Source: Rhyacophila brunnea
Lineage: Eukaryota > Arthropoda > Insecta > Trichoptera > Rhyacophilidae
Assembly (NCBI GenBank): GCA_022495005.1
Contig: JAGYXB010001047.1
Span: forward strand, 806,001-870,000
Reading direction: 5' to 3'
Length of the DNA: 64,000 bases
Shown here piece after piece: positions 10,139-22,727 of the stretch (within the stretch, counting starts at the first letter, position 1; the number at the start of each line of letters is the position of its first letter). Below the pieces are notes generated by a model. That model was not told the DNA's origin, did not search any database, and worked only from the letters and a program-made list of their open reading frames with translations. The position numbers and the translations under genes were made by a program.

Positions 10139-13100
10139 CTGTAAAGAACACAAACATACATACACATATATTAGTAAATAGGTAAGTCATAAAGCAATTA
10201 GTAAACCCTTGAAATAAATATCCCAAGCCATCTTTGATAAATAATATATTATACTATGGGGAATGCTAATATTATAATAATATTGTATTCTTAAAATTCA
10301 TAGCGATATTCATACATTCATATTTCATATAATTATTCAATAAACACCGCCTGCCTAAAGTTATCGAATATTATAATATAATATGATAATTCAGAAGTTA
10401 CGAGTAATCTAAGATTAATAGAAAAAAACCCGTCTAAAATTGTTTTTACCCGCATAGTTTCAAAAGTTTATTTTCATTTTAAGTTAAAGATGAGATAATA
10501 TACAACGTTAAAAAGAAGAAAACATAATCTTCCAGATTTTTTAACATAATCTTGTTTGCCCGCTATAAAATGGTTTTCGTTTACGAAAAGATCAAAGTTT
10601 TCAGGATCAACTCTTACGGTAAATTTAATATTAAATTTTTAAGCGTACCTACGTATCCTCCTTAATGGTATTTCACGAAATATTTTGTTAATTCAAGGAA
10701 AACATAAATAATGTTTATGTTTTTATACTACCGCAGTATTAGTGATCCTTAGAGGGTTCAAATCCCGCGTTTCGATCAAATTCATTTTTTTAATACACCT
10801 GTGGATGCAAACAATGGATCTAAAAGCCGCAGGAAGCGATCAACTTAAGTCTATTATTATTAGTTTTATTTTTTCCCATATAATGTTAGGTACCATTGCC
10901 GACTCAAGTAGAAAGCCGATACATTCATAACGACTGGTCCTGCTTTTTCCGCCCCTCCCGTTGTTGTCTATGTATGAACTGTCATTGCCTGTCATTGTTC
11001 TATAGAGTGCTCATACTGACGCGTCTATCGTGTTCACACAGGGAATGGTTTGATTTGAATAGATAAGTTATATGATAAATACTACACTAATATTAACACA
11101 CCTTCTACAAATGCTATGCATAGATCAATGCCACATATTTTTTGGAAATCAATATTACCACTGATTTTTGTGTGAAGGACTAGTCTGACTTTGACAGCTG
11201 ATGAATAACAGGAATCTATATTATTTATAATTTATTAATATATTTTATTTGAGAATTTTTTATATTTCAATTTGAAACGAGAAAGGGCGAATCAGTATGT
11301 CAAGCAATCTGGGATCTGATTTTGACAGCTGATCAGTAGACCACTCGTTGCTTGTGCAACAATATATGCTCAGGCTTTATTTATCTTAAGATGGCGCTGT
11401 AGGTACACATGGATTATAATATTATGTATTTAAGTACTGCTAAATATCAAATTAAACATTTAATGAAAAATATCACAAATTTAATTTCTAGAAAGCCGAT
11501 AGTGATATAATATGCATACAGACTATGACTATGACGCATTAGCAAAAGGCTAGTCCAATGATTCCCAACTGGGTTTAGCGAAGCCCTGGGGTTTCGCGAA
11601 ACTTCGGAAAAGCTCATCCCAAAGGTAGGTAGGTACATTTTTGGTGATAGGCTAAAAGTAAGGTTTAACGTGACCTACACTTCAATTAAATGTCTATTTG
11701 GAAAGTTCAGCTGGTTGAGGCTTAGATATTATTGCACCATAGTTTTTATTGCACTGGAGCAAATTTTAATTGGAAAGAGAATTTTGTATTATATAGCTAC
11801 TTATATGAATGAAGAAAAAAGGAGGAATTCAGTTGTATTAACAATAAAATTGTTATAATATATGTTTTTTTTCAATACGTAGTTACTTACTAATTATTGA
11901 TAACCATACTTGCAGTGACTCACCGTGCCGGTAGGCAGGTAATGCGTTGCTTAAGGCAAGACGTTAAGTAGGCATCAGATTTAGGAAAGAATACGAATAA
12001 TAAAACTTTACTGTTGATGCTAGATTACATTTTTTGCTTGTGGCGCTAATATCTTGTATTTATGCAACATAGAAATTTCAGTTGGTAATGAATTTGGATC
12101 ACGCTTGAAACTAACATAGCAATGAGCGGCACTTTGAATCTGATTATGGTCGACTCTCTATTAGGTATGTCTCCGACTATTGCTTAGCACGATCATTATG
12201 TAATATGTACTCATATTATCGTGTGTCAGCCAATTAGAAGGTCCCGAGATTTAAAAATGAATCAGGGGTTCCGCTACACAAAGAAGGTTGGTAATCACTT
12301 TGTTAGTTAGAAGTTTCGGTTTAATCTCGTATTCATTCAATAATGCCATGGAAAATTGATAATCATTTCAGAATATTTAGCCTTTTTTCAATGTTTACAT
12401 TTGTTGAGAATGTGTTACAATATATTTAAAGTGTACCTATCAACATATTACCTAGCCTATTGAATTATCATACTAGCAATACATTTAGAAAGGAGTCACG
12501 ATCTTCAACAATGATGATTACAAAAACAAAGATCCAGCACTGGCCTAAAAATGACATCGTGAATTTAATCATTTACTGCGGATATTGTATTAATATTAAT
12601 TAAATATGATATGTAACTACCTACTGAGTCAATAAAAGCAACATTATTGTACAAATACAGTTCTGCGTACTTTGAATTGTAGTATTGTAATCCATGCTTT
12701 ATGATTGTAATCAATAGAAGTTAATGACTTCATTGTGGGTATATGAGAAAGCAATCTTGTAAAGCGTTGTGTACACACGTGACAAGGACGTTACGTACAG
12801 AATTCCAATTAAATTCAGACTTAGAGAAAGGTTTTTTAAAATATAAATAGAATGTGTTTGTTGAATACCAACATTTCTATAATTTAACAAGTAGGTTCTC
12901 GTACAACCCAATTTTTAAAAAAAGTAACTTATTATTCTCATTTCACGTATAAATAATATCCAAGTGACTTGAGTATTTATTATCAATTAAATTCAAATAA
13001 AAAATTTTAATCAGTATTTCCCTCGTTTATTGATAATTAAACCACCAAAAATTGACAGTTAAGTGACTATTAAAATGATTTTTTTATTATTGTAATAGAT

Positions 13101-13600
13101 ATTTTATTATTGTTAATCAGGAACGAGCGCAAATTGTGTCTTGCGACATTCGGTTGGAAAATTATCGTTATCGATGAGTAACGGAAATAACGGAATAAGC
13201 CGTTAAGTTGGGGGTTTTATGGGATTGTCGTTATGGGCTGCAGGAACGGATGTGATCAGTCGTTATTCCCGTTCAATGTACACTAACGCATTGACACGCC
13301 GATATCAACAGGGCGGTATTAAGATGATTGAAAACCAATTAATCATATTCAATTATCAACATATATCAACTAATCAATTAATTATAGTATAGTATATTAA
13401 ATAGCCTGGCGTTTACTGCGTGAACATGTCTCTACGTCGGCTAATTACGCTGACTAGGAATGTGGGTACCAAATATGTTGGACACCTGCTTCTATAGAGA
13501 CAGAACCTAAATGTATGAAATTGATGCAAAAAAGGACCAATGGTTCACATATAAAATGATTTACAAGTGACATGGCATTGCAGAAACGTTTGCAAATAAC
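10139..13600. other. Large rk intron, proximal part, no gene recognised
   Basis: This is part of the 11.8-kb intron 10139-21949. It is AT-rich with only short anonymous open frames. A lone B-box-like word GGTTCAAATCC near 10757 may be a SINE remnant, but no A box or body follows convincingly. Confidence 0.5.
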
Positions 13601-13639
13601 TTCACCGTGTCCCCCACATCCTGAAACGGGACCTTAGGC

Positions 13640-14360
13640 CTGGATGTTTACCAGGCCCCCCTACCTATCGCCAGGGTTAAGGGTAGTGTGATGTTCTACT
13701 CGTAGTATTACCAAAATAGTATTCTGTGTATTTAACCGATTTTCTATATTTTTAAATAATCCCCCTTGAATTATTAAGTTGTCGGCACTAGGTATCATGA
13801 ACCACTGGTCGCTACCCCCTCTTATGGTAGCCAAGTAGCATTCGACCTTTCGATATTAGATGAATAGCCATTTTTATTTTTCAGAAAACACTAAAAATAA
13901 TTATAATATAAAATGACATCCACGGTGGCCGCGCGGCTTAAGCGTTGGACTATCCCGCCGTGGGTCCCAGGTTCGAATCCTGGGTCTGGAAAGTACACAT
14001 ATTGATTTTCAATTTGTGTGTGAGTCAGGGTATGGACCTACTAATAGGTTGAGCAAGTGGCTGACATCCATTTCTCGTAAAAAACAAAATCTGTTAATAC
14101 AAACCTCTACTCTGTGGAGGCCCATATGATCCTATTAGGATCGGACATGGTCGGAAAAAAATGACACACGTGAAATATCATATAGTTATATTATAATATA
14201 CCAAATATCTGGTGTGTGTTTATCTCACAACCGGCCGACCCGCCCCCCCACCTAATCCCAGGCCTCCAGGCTGGAGCACTGTCAGCCTCCACCCCTTTGT
14301 AGGTACCATGAACTTCATACTACTACTATGCCATTTATTTGCCAATTTACAGGGCGTACA
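13640..14360 (+). repeat. Degraded repeat hosting a SINE
   Basis: The blocks CCCCTACCTATCGCCAGGG..GTAGTGTGATG (about 13658-13693) and TGTGTGTTTATCTCAC followed by a C-rich stretch (about 14214-14300) both recur, diverged, within the hAT element at 50567-51725. The region is therefore probably a relic of that element or of a repeat inside it, split by the SINE at 13919-14160. Confidence 0.5.
13919..14160 (+). mobile_element. tRNA-derived SINE, copy 1
   Basis: The head carries Pol III boxes: A box TGGCCGCGCGGCTTAAGCG and B box GGTTCGAATCC, the latter in a perfect T-arm (CCCAGG ... CCTGGG). A body follows (TATGGACCTACTAATAGG, CTCTACTCTGTGGAGGCCC, CCTATTAGGATCGGACATGG), then an A-rich end. It is flanked by AAAATGACA on both sides (about 13910-13918 and 14157-14165), a plausible target-site duplication. 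Related copies are at 16386, 20574, 20775 and 52900. It interrupts a host repeat (13640-14360) that also occurs at 51100-51500. Confidence 0.8.
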
Positions 14361-15227
14361 AAAAGTCAATCCGTCACGATGAAAAGATAAAAAGCTAATA
14401 ATATCACACTTTAGCATTATTATTTAGTTGAAAAATCATGTAAAATTTAGGTAAAACCGTCTATAACTGCACTCGAGTACTAAGTAGTCACAATGGACAT
14501 AAAAAATTAGCCGTCTTTGCGTATGTAAGAAAAACGGAATTGCAGCTGAGTGATGTTAATATTTGTGGAGTTTACCGACGTAACAATGCTTCACGTGCTT
14601 GCAAAATAATTTCAGATAACAATATACCTAACAAAAATAACATAATTAATTATGACTCGTTATATTATTTATAACAGTCCAAATTATTTGTTAGGTACGG
14701 TAAACACAGACAGAAGGCATCTGAAAATGTTTATAATTTGACATGTCGTTAAAATATTGCACAACAGTAAGTTAATAACGGCGATGATACTGAATTTTGA
14801 ATGAATTATTTATAAATACGAACGGTGCCGTTTAATATTCATAGATTATCATAAAATGGCTAAATTAAAATGATGTAATTGAGAAAGTAGATGGACAGAT
14901 TAATTTAAAAATCAGTTTGAAAGGAAAGTAAGTAGTATTTTAACAATGCAAATGTCGACCTCGTAAATATGTTGTAGTTTTGCCGATTATATTCGTGATA
15001 TGTAATGCAGTGTAATGTTATATGAAAGCACCTTAAGAAGGTACTAGATCGGTTGACAATAATATGTATTAACATTTAAAAACAGTATTGTTTTACTTAG
15101 TGTAAAATGGCCAGATTACTAAATTTATTTTTACATTAAAAAAAAACAAAGGCTGCCCAAATTCACCATTTACATCGATGATATGAAGGTATCAAGACAG
15201 AGTTAATTTTAGATTCGATTAATATTG

Positions 15228-15800
15228 TATTAAAATTCGAATGGATTTAAGTTTTGTACTATTCCATTCGAGTCGTTTTTTACGACCCGGGTTTCGCCTT
15301 TCGACATCTACAGGCACTATGGGCACTCACCAAAGGTAAATATATACTGACAACGAATACAATTAATGCTAACTTATATAATACAATACAGTAAAGTAGG
15401 TAGATAAAAACTTTATCACCTAGCTATTAAGTCAAGGATCACAATAAAAATATAATCAACAAATTATGAATAGTTGAAGTGTTTGTAAAAAACCCTTATC
15501 ACTATACAACAAATATGAGTATACATCGTCAAAACCCTAATAATAGTTCATTAAATATTAATCAATAATACTACTACATTCAAGAGGTGTAAAATTGTCA
15601 ATACTGGAAAACAATGGCAACATAACGGGAATTCAATGGAGTTAACTAATGAGATATATCAATAAATCAGTCTTCAAAAAGTTATATTAGTTAAACAATC
15701 TAACAAACGAACAATTTATTAGTAAATCCATTAGAATTTACATTCAAATTCCATCAAGTATCTTCGGTCGATAGGATTAATACTATATATATTGCGTTGA
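15228..15800 (-). repeat. Hammerhead-like repeat family, copy a
   Basis: Minus strand 15318-15269 carries AGTGC then CTGTAGA, TGTC, GAAA, GGCGAAA, CCCGGGTC and a GACTC end. It is the same order of motifs as copies at 29571-29622, 35908-35966 and 60823-60885. The family's flanking end (TCGGTCGATAG, ATTAATAC) occurs at about 15764-15785. Here the conserved CTGA reads CTGT, so this copy is probably inactive if the motif is a ribozyme. Confidence 0.5.
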
Positions 15801-16385
15801 TATTCTTCGAACATCATTGAAAACCCGGGTAGTGATCCAGAAAAAATAACCAGAAGTCATGCGTCAATGAGATGAAGCGATCTTAGTCAGAAGGAAGACG
15901 ATGAAAAAAAAAGAATTTAAAATATGTTTATTATTTATTTAAAAAACAGTATTTGATAAATAATATTTGTTATAAGTGCGTACCTGTATTCACCGCTTGC
16001 CATTATAAAAGGAATCAAAAATGATTAAGTAAATTGCGGATTTTGAAGGATATCGTAAACCGCTATGCACAAAGCCTTGGTATAAAACCGAATAATATAT
16101 GTCGCATATAGTAAACGGTGTTCAATAGCTATAGTTCACTAAATCAGGATTTTTTTATTAAAATAATAATACATACATTCGAATAAATGAAAAATTGAAT
16201 TCTCACTGTCGAACATATTTCTCGAAATAAATAAGTATCGATTATTTGATACCTGTCTTTCGACATGGCAACTCTACGATCCTACGACGATATAACTAAG
16301 AAGTTATAATATATTATTATAGTTTATTATTAAAGACATAAATTCCATACAAATATTGAACAAAATTATATATTTCAACCTGTCA

Positions 16386-16632
16386 CTTAAACCCACGATG
16401 GTCGAGTAGTAACGTGTCTGGTTATAATGTTAGCAGTCCCGGGTTCAAATCCAGGGTCTGGTAAGTTTACCTTTCCGATGTGTGTTTTGACTCCGTATAT
16501 GGATTTAAAAGGTTGATGAAATGGCTAACATCCTTTTTTCATAAAAACAAACATATGGTGATTCAACGGCCACTCTGTGGAGGCCCATATCACCCTCTTA
16601 GAGTAGAAAAAGGTGATGTGTTATGAAAGCTC
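16386..16632 (+). mobile_element. tRNA-derived SINE, copy 2
   Basis: The head contains GATGGTCGAGTAGTAACG (A-box region) and GGGTTCAAATCCAGGG (B box in a T-arm). The body then matches copy 1, including CACTCTGTGGAGGCCCATAT. It is diverged from copy 1, so this is an older family member. Confidence 0.75.
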
Positions 16633-17785
16633 TTTTATTATAATGTAACACGTACTTTTGGTCTTATCTTTCTCACGAAGTTTCCACCGCAGTAGTGACT
16701 TCTTTAAATTGTTATTTTTAAATACATTTTAACACATTTAACACACACACACTAAAGTTTAGTCAATGTATAATAATAATTGATAACTTTTGTGCATTTG
16801 ATTTCCTATAAAGTGACATAATAATATCTTACATTATCATGTTTCTTAATATTCTTATGTACACATACAAGACATAATAATATCATGTTTTTACTTGGCC
16901 GAACAGTAAATACGAAAACTTTCTTTCAATTTATCGTATATATAATATAATATATACCATTTACATAATCGATTAACTGTCAGCTGTGCGTTTCACGTGT
17001 TGACACATTTTGACGTGGTTTTAATGTAAATTTAAAATATTTTTTGGCAGAAGTGTTTAAAAAAATATGATTGTCACGGATATTGCCGTTAAAATTCGAA
17101 ATAGTTTTTGATGATTCTATTATAATTAGACGATGAACAGGCGACGATTGATACACCTCCAATTGGATGATATAACTTAGTAATAAAAATAAAACCGATA
17201 ACACGGTCAATTATTATATACACGGAGTTACTAACTGGGTACCTACCAAATTTCTTTTATTAAATTATTTTCATGTAAAAATATATTTGCGGGACACCAC
17301 TTTCGCACCATTGTTATATACATAAATGTTATAATAATATTATTTAACTTAGTTGATATGGATATTTATCTAAAAACTCTATGACGTTAATAAAATATAC
17401 CCAATTTCATAAAGTTTTTTTTTTTACTAAATTCGTTTATGTCAAAGTTAAGTAGCTATTAGTTACGAACTTTCCAACTAATAGGAAAAATAGATACACG
17501 GATCGGCGAAAAGTTTATCGGCAAAAAGTAGGACATAGGAATAATAATTTATCATGCAGGATTTCATTAACTCTCTGTTGGTGGAAACTTCGCGAAGAAA
17601 GTCGTAAAATATGAGGATGAGCAGGGCATGCTCCATGGCGTGAATCTGTTTGATACCCGCATATATTTTTGAGAATATTTTTTTCACTTAAATTATGTTT
17701 TGATATCACCATTTGGCATTGTGTTATTATTTAACTATTTTTATATTCAACCGGTGGAAATTCTTGCATTTGTAATATAATAGAC

Positions 17786-18275
17786 CAGTGGTGGCGAACC
17801 CATGGCACGCGAGATAATTTTACGTGGCACGATTTGAAGAGATAAAAAATACCTATAATAATAACAAATGACAGATCGCATTTTAGGTATAAAAATATCA
17901 AATTCAAAAATAAGCATTACGTTTAATGTAAAAATATAATAGCATAGGTCATCGTTAGACTTTATGCATCACATATAATATTATCGCACTAACCTCATCA
18001 GGCAGCGGGGAATGCCGCGCTGCAAACCTCTAAATTTGATCGATTTACAATGCTTCACACCACTGTAGCGAGAGAACGCTTCATCTAATCGGAGCGATTC
18101 TGATGTAGTTTTATTCGTAAAGAACTAAGCTAATCAATACACAACAAATAATACCATTTCTACCCACAAAAAAATGACTGCACCAAATAAGAAACAAAAA
18201 CGTCAGACAATAATTATTGAAAAATAATATTTAGGAAATTTTGGCTCGCGTACGTAAAAAGGTTCGCCAACCCTG
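17786..18275. mobile_element. hAT-type element remnant
   Basis: The left end is CAGTGGTGGCGAACCCATGG; the right end is the reverse complement of CAGGGTTGGCGAACCTTTTT. Flanking 8-mers TAATAGAC and GACTAGAC agree at six of eight positions, compatible with an old duplication. It is 490 bp with no transposase motif. Confidence 0.72.
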
Positions 18276-18915
18276 GACTAGACGGTAGTGCATGATGTAG
18301 GGTATATTCTGTGATACTTATCAGAGATGTAAATATACGATTATTTATAAAATGTATGTTTTATTTTGAAATTAACCACATAAACGATATAATTACGTGT
18401 TTCACTCACATAATTAAGTAGATTATTTCCAGAAAAAATACACTTGACCTAAATTTAATGAACGTTAAGTATATTACAACTATGTATAGAAGAGATAGAG
18501 GTTGGTGCATTTTACGCAGCTGTAGATAACAAATATAAAGTGCACTCAGTGACCGGAAGTCATCGAGTAAAGAAAGATCTGACGTCATTAAGAGTATAGG
18601 CTTTGAGTACTCACTGGGACATCCGCTGAAATAAACTAATAAAATGTGTCTGTTCTATTCTGTGCAGTTAACGATCGGAGATAACACAATTAACTGCCGG
18701 AGGATGTATTTGTAGTTTATGGCCGATGGAACTTTGTTATTTACGAGTTGCAGTGCCTACAACTTTACTACGTTATATTCAACGTCATGTTTTTATTGAA
18801 TTGTCATAATGTAATTGAATCAATAGTGGTAAAGGTAATAATCTTAGTGATGTGAATTTAGTAGGACAGTGTAATTGAAGACCAATAATATACACAGGCT
18901 AAAGAGATGGAAAAA
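18276..18915. other. Intronic DNA, nothing recognised
   Basis: This is AT-rich intron between a hAT remnant and the giant inverted repeat. No coding or RNA motif was seen. Confidence 0.5.
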
Positions 18916-20311
18916 CAGGGGGGACATGCTCGTCGAAGGTCAAAATTGAGTTTTTATTGTATTTTCAAACCATGATCCTGGACACTCCTTAAACGTTGTA
19001 GATAATCTATTTATATAATTTTGAAGCCTTATTATCCTTTATAGTTATTTTAAACATTTGATGACTGCATGAAGTATTTTTGTTACATAAAATAGTATTC
19101 TTTTAAACCTCTCGCTCTAATGTTTTAGAATATAGTCATATTTCGGTACAGAACTGTGCAGTGGTGTTAAGATTTTTTACATTTATTAATTTTAAACGCA
19201 TTTATAAAACCATTAGTATAATTTATTACGAGATAATTTTTGTAAAATATTCACGATAAAAAATTATATTGATAATCTCTGTGATCCCAAATTTGACAAG
19301 AATTAGGCATTTTATTATTCAAAAAATCGGCAAGATTAACACATTTGAAGATGATTCTAAAGATATTTATTATAAGCTATGTCTTTGACCATTCAAGTGT
19401 GATAAACATCTTATGAATAATGATTGTTTTATAATAATTATTGACCTAAGAATAAGGTAGTGTTTTTTTGAAATACGCCATTTCTTTTGTCATTCCCTAG
19501 TGGTTAAGCTACAACATACGGCCGTAGCCATAAATTGACAAACTATAATTAAAGTAGGGAGTAAAATTATGTTAACGCGCGTGTTTGAACATGTACCTAA
19601 CAGAATTTTTTTTTATTTTTTTTTAAACGGTACATGTTCAAACACGCGCGTCAATACCATTTTACTCCCTACTTTAATTATAGTTTGTCAATTTATGGCT
19701 ACGGCCGTATGTTGTAGCTTAACCACTGGGGAATGACAAAAGAAATGGCGTATTTCAAAAAAACACTACCTTATTCTTAGGTCAATAATTATTATAAAGC
19801 AATCATTATTCATAAGATGTTTATCACACTTGAATGGTCAAAGACATAGCTTATAATAAATATCTTTAGAATCATCTTCAAATGTGTTAATCTTGCCGAT
19901 TTTTTGAATAATAAAATGCCTAATTCTTGTCAAATTTGGGATCACAGAGATTATCAATATAATTTTTTATCGTGAATATTTTACAAAAATTATCTCGTAA
20001 TAAATTATACTAATGGTTTTATAAATGCGTTTAAAAATTAATAAATGTAAAAAATCTTAACACCACTGCACAGTTATGTACCGAAATATGACTATATTCT
20101 AAAACATTAGAGCGAGAGGTTTAAAAGAATACTATTTTATGTAACAAAAATACTTCATGCAGTCATCAAATGTTTAAAATAACTATAAAGGATAATAAGG
20201 CTTCAAAATTATATAAATAGATTATCTACAACGTTTAAGGAGTGTCCAGGATCATGGTTTGAAAATACAATAAAAACTCAATTTTGACCTTCGACGAGCA
20301 TGTCCCCCCTG
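18916..20311. repeat. Giant near-perfect inverted repeat (about 682-bp arms, 31-bp loop)
   Basis: The left arm 18916-19597 begins CAGGGGGGACATGCTCGTCG; the right arm 19629-20311 is its reverse complement. The loop 19598-19628 is a T-rich spacer. By eye I count about ten differences, clustered partly at the inner end, so the arms are roughly 98-99 percent identical. There is no open frame of note. Ends starting CAGGGG could be those of a foldback or hAT-like element, but the flanking 8-mers (TGGAAAAA and CCAAATAG) do not match. It lies inside an rk intron, so the primary transcript would contain a 680-bp dsRNA stem. Confidence 0.95.
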
Positions 20312-20573
20312 CCAAATAGAAAAAAACCTTTTAAAAAAATTGGACAGTGTGGGATTCAAAATTATATATCCTTACTATCTCGGTGAGTATGTATATAATT
20401 CATGCAAATTATTACTAATAACAACGCTATTTGAAGTTCTTCAAATTCCGTCAAATGAAAGGCGAGGGCAACCAACTTTATAATTAATAAAAGTAAATGA
20501 TATTACTAATTTAGTTATAGCTGTCATCTAGTTTTAAACAAAAATTTACTATTTACTTGCGATTAAGTATTTT

Positions 20574-20640
20574 TTACAAACCTCTACTCTGTGGAGGCCC
20601 ATATAATCCTATTAGGATCGGACATGGTCGAAAGAGAAAA
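20574..20640 (+). mobile_element. SINE 3' fragment
   Basis: Only the 3' body of the SINE family is present: ACCTCTACTCTGTGGAGGCC and CCTATTAGGATCGGACATGG, followed by an A-rich end. The tRNA-like head is missing. Confidence 0.75.
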
Positions 20641-20774
20641 AAAAACTCGATTTGCGGTCCAACTTTTTTTTAGGATTTCGTCCAACTGTTATGTTTCTGA
20701 GGATTTAAAAAATTATGTTTTATTATAACCTTGTGGCTTTAGACTAAATTACAAAAACATATTATTGATTGTTT

Positions 20775-20962
20775 TAATGTGAACGCGATGGTCGAGCGGT
20801 AACGTTGTGGGTCTCGGGTTCGAATTCCGGATTCACATGTGTTTCCACCCAGTACACGGACCGACTAGATTAACTAAATGACTAATAAAATAATTTCTTA
20901 AAACAAGTTAATATAATACAACATCTACTCTGTGGGTGCCCATATACCCCACCCCGCTTTAA
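20775..20962 (+). mobile_element. tRNA-derived SINE, copy 3 (degraded)
   Basis: The head is GCGATGGTCGAGCGGTAACG with B box GGGTTCGAATTCC. The body retains CATCTACTCTGTGGGTGCCC. It lies just 3' of the SINE fragment 20574-20640, so this intron attracted at least two insertions side by side. Confidence 0.65.
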
Positions 20963-21949
20963 AGGTGAGTTGGAAATACTGTCACCAGTTTGTGTACTCA
21001 AGTTTCGGACGAAACTAACCATACTAAGTATTTGTGGCCCAATAAACTTATTCCAAAAAACTTGTGATGATATCATCGCGAGTCGCTGTTCTGTGCACTC
21101 GCCAGTTGGTAGACTTTCAACACTATTGACATTAAATGCGCACGAACGAAATAACACTTGAATATAGGTATATTTTAATTTATTAGTCTATTGCATTCGA
21201 ATGTATGAATAAAAGGTCATAAATTTTGTGTCGCAGCACAGTGGTGAGATGACGCACATGCTTAGGCGTGTTCTAAAATTAAAATTTTATAATAAATGGG
21301 ACTTTCCGATAAGCGGAGCTCAGCGTATTTTTAGCGAGTATATTGAAGCCGATACACAGTCTGAGTTCCCTGAGCCGATACGCATTTCAAAATACTAATA
21401 ATATGGAGTTGGTTTTAGTTTCAGTTGAGTATGAAACTTTTGTCGCATACGCACGCCAAACGATCTATATAGTATTCCAAATACTAGTAAGTATTTTGGA
21501 ACAAGTTTATATACTAAGTATTTTTTTATACTGGTAGTAAGTATACTTAGTCTTCAAAATCGACCAGTTTTCCCATCTCTACCCTGCTTAGATCGAACAC
21601 GAAAATTTACGTTTACTTTTTTATAGTAGGTACTGCAATACTAGAGACTCGTACTGTCGATTGGTTGCGAGCTACCAGAAAATGCGATTGGTTGCCACAA
21701 CCACGTGCGTAAACGCTGATTTAATTTCTTCTCCCTGGTGGTTGCGTGTTACCAGCGACTAGTCAACATTGCGTAAGGGGCCTTATAATGTTACATGTTA
21801 TTGTCGTATAGCATGTTTTTTTTATATTAAATACAGTTTAATATAAAATAATTTCAATATAAATATTTGAGCTATACTGAATAAGTACGGCAAAGATAAA
21901 CAGGTCTTTCTGATAGATTATGAATAGAATATGAAAAGTAAATACTCAC

Positions 21950-22090
21950 AGAGTCTTTAGCTTCGGACAAGTCCAGCATAGGGTAATAGGTACTGCAGCT
22001 AATGCAGCTCGGTCGAGTCTTAAGGTCTCCAGTGCGCCTGTTCCATTCAGACTTGGAAAAATAGTGAGGTCCCTAGCATCTGAGAGGATC
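21950..22090 (-). CDS. rk: rk exon: two LRRs (141 bp)
   Basis: The acceptor AG is at 22092-22091 and the donor GTGAGT starts at 21949. The frame reads ILSDARDLTIFPSLNGTGAL, then ETLRLDRAALAAVPITLCWT and CPKLKTL. The pattern of an FPxLxGTxxLExL repeat followed by xLCxxCPxLKxL is the signature middle part of LGR4/5/6-LGR2 ectodomains. The last two bases of Leu join A of the exon at 10138, a jump over an 11.8-kb intron. Confidence 0.93.
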
Positions 22091-22242
22091 CTGAAAAATA
22101 ATAAACGTATTAGCTTTACGCATACCTTCTCTCCACCAACCGCCATATCTGTACCTACACCTTTTCGGGTATAATACTATGGACGTCTTAGGTACGCTTA
22201 TATACTGTAGTTTAAATGCTAGAAGATATCAATATTTGGTCA

Positions 22243-22727
22243 CGTATTATTTTCGACTTAATCGTGGTGTAAATGAGAACTCTGCCATTCTTGGTAGTAT
22301 TGACTTGTGTGTCCCTGATAACTATCTTAGAGATCGGGAGTAAGAGTTGTTTGTTCTCCCGAGGAGCAGAACTAACCTGCCATTGGTGATGCAAATTGGG
22401 AGAGCAATAACTCTGTTCAACCAAATCGCTTCGGATGTTGATATATTCCATCTACATGAGGATGAGTATAGGTGGACGTTGTTTTATAAATTCTTAAAAT
22501 AGGGTCCACTTAGCTCATTCGGTGTGCTTCCATGATTTATAATTAATATTTTTTTTATAATTTTGTACTTTCTACTTTACTTTTCATACTGTTTTTGTGA
22601 TACTGCATATATTTATTTCTTCTTTACACTGTTTCTTTGTTTTTAAATGTCATGTTGTGAACGTCTTAAATTTGCAATTTGTAATGTTCACGGTATGTCA
22701 AAAAAAATGAATTTGAATTTGAAAAAC
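22243..22727 (+). mobile_element. LINE 3' end: ORF2 tail plus 3' UTR
   Basis: The plus-strand frame reads ENSAILGSIDLCVPDNYLRD, an internal TAA, then RTNLPLVMQIGRAITLFNQI and DIFHLHEDEYRWTLFYKFLK before a TAG at about 22501. A 3' UTR follows, ending GTTCACGGTATGTC, an A-run, and GAATTTGAATTTGAAA repeats. This is a 5'-truncated non-LTR retrotransposon of the same family as 1766-2010. The internal stop makes it a pseudogene. Confidence 0.72.

Noticed and set aside
10742..10930. B-box-like GGTTCAAATCC near 10757 as a tRNA gene
   Set aside because: No A box at the right distance and no cloverleaf stems.
18916..20311. 8-bp duplication at the ends of the giant hairpin, which would make it a hAT foldback
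   Set aside because: The flanking 8-mers do not match; only A-rich similarity remains.
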